Shown in pieces: positions 6,556 to 8,716 of a stretch of DNA of 8,716 nucleotides. The DNA lies in assembly GCA_025924845.1 (NCBI GenBank), contig JAICHN010000214.1, positions 1 to 8,716 of the forward strand, read 5' to 3'. Origin of the DNA: Chloroflexota bacterium (GTDB taxonomy: Bacteria > Chloroflexota > UBA5177 > JANWHV01). Under the pieces are notes generated by a model. That model was given only the letters and a program-made list of their open reading frames with translations, made no database searches and was not told where the DNA came from. Within the stretch, counting starts at the first letter, position 1. The number at the start of each line of letters is the position of its first letter. A program made the position numbers and the translations under genes.

Positions 6556-7719
6556 TTAGTAGCTGATGTTGCCGGTCTCGCTGTAGTTGGAGTTCCCGGA
6601 CCCGTCGTCACCGCCGGTGATGGTTCCTCCGCCTGTTGCGGTCGCGAAACGCCCGGTCCCGCCGGTATCAGTGAAGGAGCCGGTGAAGCTGTGCGGGGCG
6701 GTCAGGCTGGTTGCGCCGACTTCACACACGGTGCCGGTCTCGGATTGGGTGAGCGTGTCGCCGTTGGCCGCGGTGAGCGTGCCGGTGCCGTCCGCCGGCG
6801 CGCAGTATCCGCCGGCACCGTTGGAAGTGGCCGATCCCCAATGCACGGTCAGCGTGGACCCGTACCGCCCCATGCCCAGATGCGAGCTCGTCGCCGTGCC
6901 GGCCGACTGCACTGTGCAGTCAAAGGGCGCGACGTTCTGGCATCCAGGGGCAATGAGACTGGACTCGGTTCCAGAGCCGGCAGACGTAAAGGCGCGGTTG
7001 CCGGCGCTCGGCTCGAAGTTGTACGTGGTCGTCGCGGCGGCGGTACCGATAGTGAAGGCGTCCGCCGCACCGGTCATCGCGGACCAGCCGCTGCCCACGT
7101 TGACGCCGACACCGTACTTGATGACGGCGTTCGGATAATCAGAAAGAAGGTCTGCCCAGGTGATGGGCGTTGCCTGGCTCCCTTCGCCGCCGTTGACGGC
7201 TGAATCAGTGTGGCTCAGCCAGATCTTGCCGGCGAGTACGTTCCAGGTCTGCCATGTGTACGGAGCAAGCGGCTGCTGATCGGGATTGATATACGGCTCG
7301 AAGTTCAGCGTCGAGTAGTTGAGGCTACCGCTGGGCTCAGGGTTTATCTCAAGCTGCAGGGCCGGCGCGGTCGTTGCGTTGTTGGTGTAGGTCGAGTACG
7401 ACAGGGCGGTGATCGCGGAGAGCGCCGTGCCCATGTGATCGTAATTGTAGACGCTCCAGTGGTCGGCGGCGCCGGTCACGGTCAGTTGGAGGCTGCCCTG
7501 CCCGGATGGCGGGGTTCCCGGCCCGAACACCATGCCGGCCCCTCCACCACCACCGCTCTGGTTGATCACCGCGAACTGTCCTGGGGATGGGGTTCCGGTG
7601 ACCAGGTCCGTCGAGGTGATTACCACCGTGGTCGCGCCGGCGCCGACGGCTGCCGCGGCCGGGAACGCCAGTGCCGTCAACATCAGCGCCGCCGCGCCGA
7701 CCGCCAAGAGTTTTCTCAT
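6556..7719 (-). CDS. Secreted two-domain beta-rich protein of unknown function
   Basis: 387 residues. A clear Sec signal peptide (MRKLL, hydrophobic core, FPAAAA) spans about residues 1-24. The mature part is rich in Thr, Ser, Gly and Ala with few charges, as in exported surface proteins. A Gly-rich loop (55-62) precedes a first region, about 63-235, with many aromatic and alternating strands (HWSVYNYDHMG, YTWQTWNVLAGKIWLSH), which I read as a jelly-roll-like beta sandwich. A second region, about 250-387, has four cysteines (260, 268, 306, 332) that could make two disulfides, then repeated motifs such as GTLTAANGDTLT and GGTGRFATATGGGT, a pattern seen in secreted beta-barrel-like hypothetical proteins. 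No sortase, PEP-CTERM or lipobox signal is present. The start has AGGGAG five bases upstream. It is a separate unit read in the same direction as the glycan operon, about 550 bases upstream of it; a role as matrix protein is only a guess. Confidence 0.85.
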   Translation of the reverse strand: MRKLLAVGAAALMLTALAFPAAAAVGAGATTVVITSTDLVTGTPSPGQFAVINQSGGGGGAGMVFGPGTPPSGQGSLQLTVTGAADHWSVYNYDHMGTALSAITALSYSTYTNNATTAPALQLEINPEPSGSLNYSTLNFEPYINPDQQPLAPYTWQTWNVLAGKIWLSHTDSAVNGGEGSQATPITWADLLSDYPNAVIKYGVGVNVGSGWSAMTGAADAFTIGTAAATTTYNFEPSAGNRAFTSAGSGTESSLIAPGCQNVAPFDCTVQSAGTATSSHLGMGRYGSTLTVHWGSATSNGAGGYCAPADGTGTLTAANGDTLTQSETGTVCEVGATSLTAPHSFTGSFTDTGGTGRFATATGGGTITGGDDGSGNSNYSETGNISY

Positions 7720-7761
7720 GTTTCTCCCTACTTTCCTCGTTTTCCGCTCATAGCTCTTCCA

Positions 7762-7773
7762 CCCTGATCAGGG
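7762..7773. repeat. Perfect 12-bp palindrome CCCTGATCAGGG, possible operator
   Basis: A perfect dyad located 42 bases before the start codon of the secreted-protein gene, within its probable leader or promoter. Its size and place fit a binding site for a dimeric regulator, but no regulator is identified and the promoter is not resolved. Confidence 0.35.
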
Positions 7774-8436
7774 CCCGGCGGCCCACGGCTCAGGTGCGTC
7801 CAGCCGGTCGCGCGGCCTCCCCAGGATCAGGTGGCACCATAGATGCGATATTTCAGGCCCGCCGCAAGGAATTACCGATATAGGCGTAACTGCCGATCGC
7901 CGTGGCCGCGCCATCTCAGTGCCATGACTGAAGACCTGGGCGGAGGTGAAGGCATCCGGCGATCAGGGGGCCGACCACAATCGGGCGGGAACGCTCCTCG
8001 GCTCGCTCAGCGGGAAGCGTGGCCTGGGAGACCATGGTGCCCGCTCCTGGCGATGCCTGTTCACGCGCCTGGGCGGCATGCCGGCGGCGTTCCCCGCGGT
8101 CCGTTGTTGCTTGCGCTTCAGCCTCGATTGACCTACCTACTTCAATATGCATTACAAGCTCTTAGCCCATATATAGAGGAACGCTGCAGGGTAATCAAGG
8201 TCCAATTGGCCCCCGTATTGCCCCGAGGCCCAATGGCTATTTCTGCGGCAAGCCGAGTGAAGCAGTGCGCCGCCTCATTGCCGGGCCTGGCGCGTATATC
8301 TGCAACGATTCGGGCCGCGAGCCGCATAATCCACCGCATGCCTCACGCGATGATCGGTATGGGCCTTGCGAGCTCAAGCCGGCCCTCGTGAACCTGCGCG
8401 TATCCGGATTACTCCCCCCTGACCTTGCCGCGCTCC

Positions 8437-8445
8437 TGCTACACT
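8437..8445 (+). promoter_or_regulatory. Candidate extended -10 promoter for the ankyrin-type gene
   Basis: TGCTACACT fits the extended -10 pattern TGnTAnAnT. Upstream, CTGACC (8419-8424) is a partial -35 but at a short 15-base spacing. The site is about 130 bases before the ATG at 8575, so the transcript would have a leader of roughly 120 bases. Confidence 0.35.
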
Positions 8446-8532
8446 CGGCAGAGCGCGTGCAGGACGCGTCCGATCCGCGGGAAGGGCCGCGCCCCCTGCC
8501 TCTGGTAGCTCGGCATGCTGACCACCTCTTTC

Positions 8533-8554
8533 GCCCGTGATGCGGATGACGGGC
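8533..8554 (+). repeat. Small hairpin in the leader of the ankyrin-type gene
   Basis: GCCCGT (8533-8538) and ACGGGC (8549-8554) pair perfectly around a 10-base loop and end eight bases before the ribosome binding site. It may affect translation initiation; it matches no riboswitch class I know. Confidence 0.3.
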
Positions 8555-8562
8555 ACCTACGG

Positions 8563-8570
8563 AAGGAGGT
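8563..8570 (+). promoter_or_regulatory. Strong ribosome binding site
   Basis: AAGGAGGT, near-perfect complement to the 16S rRNA 3' end, four bases before the ATG at 8575. It fixes that start codon and argues that the partial frame to the window edge is a real gene. Confidence 0.75.
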
Positions 8571-8574
8571 CGTC

Positions 8575-8716
8575 ATGTCCACTACAGTACCAGGCCCCCA
8601 GGATTTGCCCGACCGGCCCAGCCTCGAGCAGCAGCGTAAGCGCGCCCGCGAGTTGCTGCGCGCGGCCCGGATCGGAGACCCCATAGCACTGGACCGCTTT
8701 CGCCGGTACCAGCCAC
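8575..8716 (+). CDS. Probable ankyrin-repeat-family protein, N-terminal fragment (runs off the right edge)
   Basis: Forty-seven codons are visible, open to the window end. After a short Thr/Pro-rich lead, residues about 16-46 read SLEQQRKRARELLRAARIGD and then PIALDRFRRYQP. This helical opening, with a basic amphipathic helix, an A-R-x-G-D-P turn and a second helix, is the N-terminal signature I associate with many bacterial ankyrin-repeat proteins, where it precedes the repeats. No ankyrin repeat itself lies in the window, so the family call is by resemblance only. There is no signal peptide, so a cytoplasmic protein is expected. It is divergent from the other genes and has its own strong ribosome site and probable promoter. 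A link to the glycan operon is not indicated. Confidence 0.6.
   Translation, partial: MSTTVPGPQDLPDRPSLEQQRKRARELLRAARIGDPIALDRFRRYQP

Larger units (their letters stand above)
7720..8574. other. Long divergent intergenic region
   Basis: About 855 bases between divergently read genes. Open frames on both strands (for example 7843-8391 plus, 7916-8152 and 8142-8339 minus) lack ribosome sites, recognisable motifs and convincing composition. I see a perfect palindrome at 7762-7773, an AT-rich island at about 8126-8180, an extended -10-like element at 8437-8445 and a small hairpin at 8533-8554. No tRNA, known riboswitch core or repeat array was recognised. Confidence 0.5.

Noticed and set aside
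7740..7930. c-di-GMP riboswitch upstream of the secreted-protein gene
   Set aside because: I looked for the conserved GEMM core on the minus strand and did not find it; scattered GC stems alone are not evidence.
7916..8152. 78-codon minus-strand frame in the divergent region
   Set aside because: Only a weak AGAG precedes the start, and the Ala/Glu/Arg-rich chain shows no motif. It could be a small gene, but nothing positive supports it.
7843..8391. 182-codon plus-strand frame in the divergent region
   Set aside because: No ribosome site, Arg/Ser/Pro-heavy low-information sequence, no recognisable domain, and competing frames on the other strand.

Overview
This is a GC-rich bacterial window with tight, translationally coupled gene packing. 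Nearly all of it is read on the minus strand. The organism cannot be fixed from the sequence. The ankyrin-type N-terminus at the right edge and the abundant soluble sensor kinases suggest a free-living soil or water bacterium, but that is an impression, not an assignment. I see no mobile element, CRISPR array, tRNA or rRNA.

Region 1 (about 6006 down to 1, minus strand) looks like one operon of at least five genes. In transcription order these are: (a) a 791-residue membrane protein fusing a phospho-receiver domain, a degenerate GGDEF domain and a processive-type family 2 glycosyltransferase; (b) a 400-residue membrane O-acyltransferase of the Acyl_transf_3 type; (c) a 558-residue soluble GAF-PAS histidine kinase; (d) a 137-residue stand-alone CheY-like receiver; (e) the start of a second, sensor-poor histidine kinase that runs off the left edge. 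The junctions are a TGATG stop/start, an ATGA stop/start, a 51-nt gap and an 11-nt overlap. This is tight coupling of enzymes with signalling proteins.

The gene of most interest is (a). Its GGDEF active site has become RKGRF and the metal-binding region is lost, so it should not make c-di-GMP. The RxxD inhibitory-site motif, however, sits at exactly the canonical spacing. This resembles PelD, where a degenerate GGDEF domain binds c-di-GMP to switch on polysaccharide synthesis, but here the sensor is covalently joined to the synthase and preceded by an intact receiver. My model is a glycan synthase with two built-in inputs: phosphorylation, probably from a co-encoded kinase, and c-di-GMP. Its product may be acylated by the next gene.

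Region 2 (6007-6555) is an intergenic stretch with a weak operon promoter candidate, an 8-G homopolymer, a short coding-like ORF and a strong inverted repeat just past the next gene. Region 3 (6556-7719, minus) encodes a secreted two-domain beta-rich protein of unknown function. Region 4 (7720-8574) is a long divergent intergenic region with a perfect 12-bp palindrome near the secreted-protein gene and promoter-like and leader elements on the plus strand. Region 5 (8575 to the right edge, plus) is the N-terminus of a probable ankyrin-repeat-family protein with a very strong ribosome binding site.
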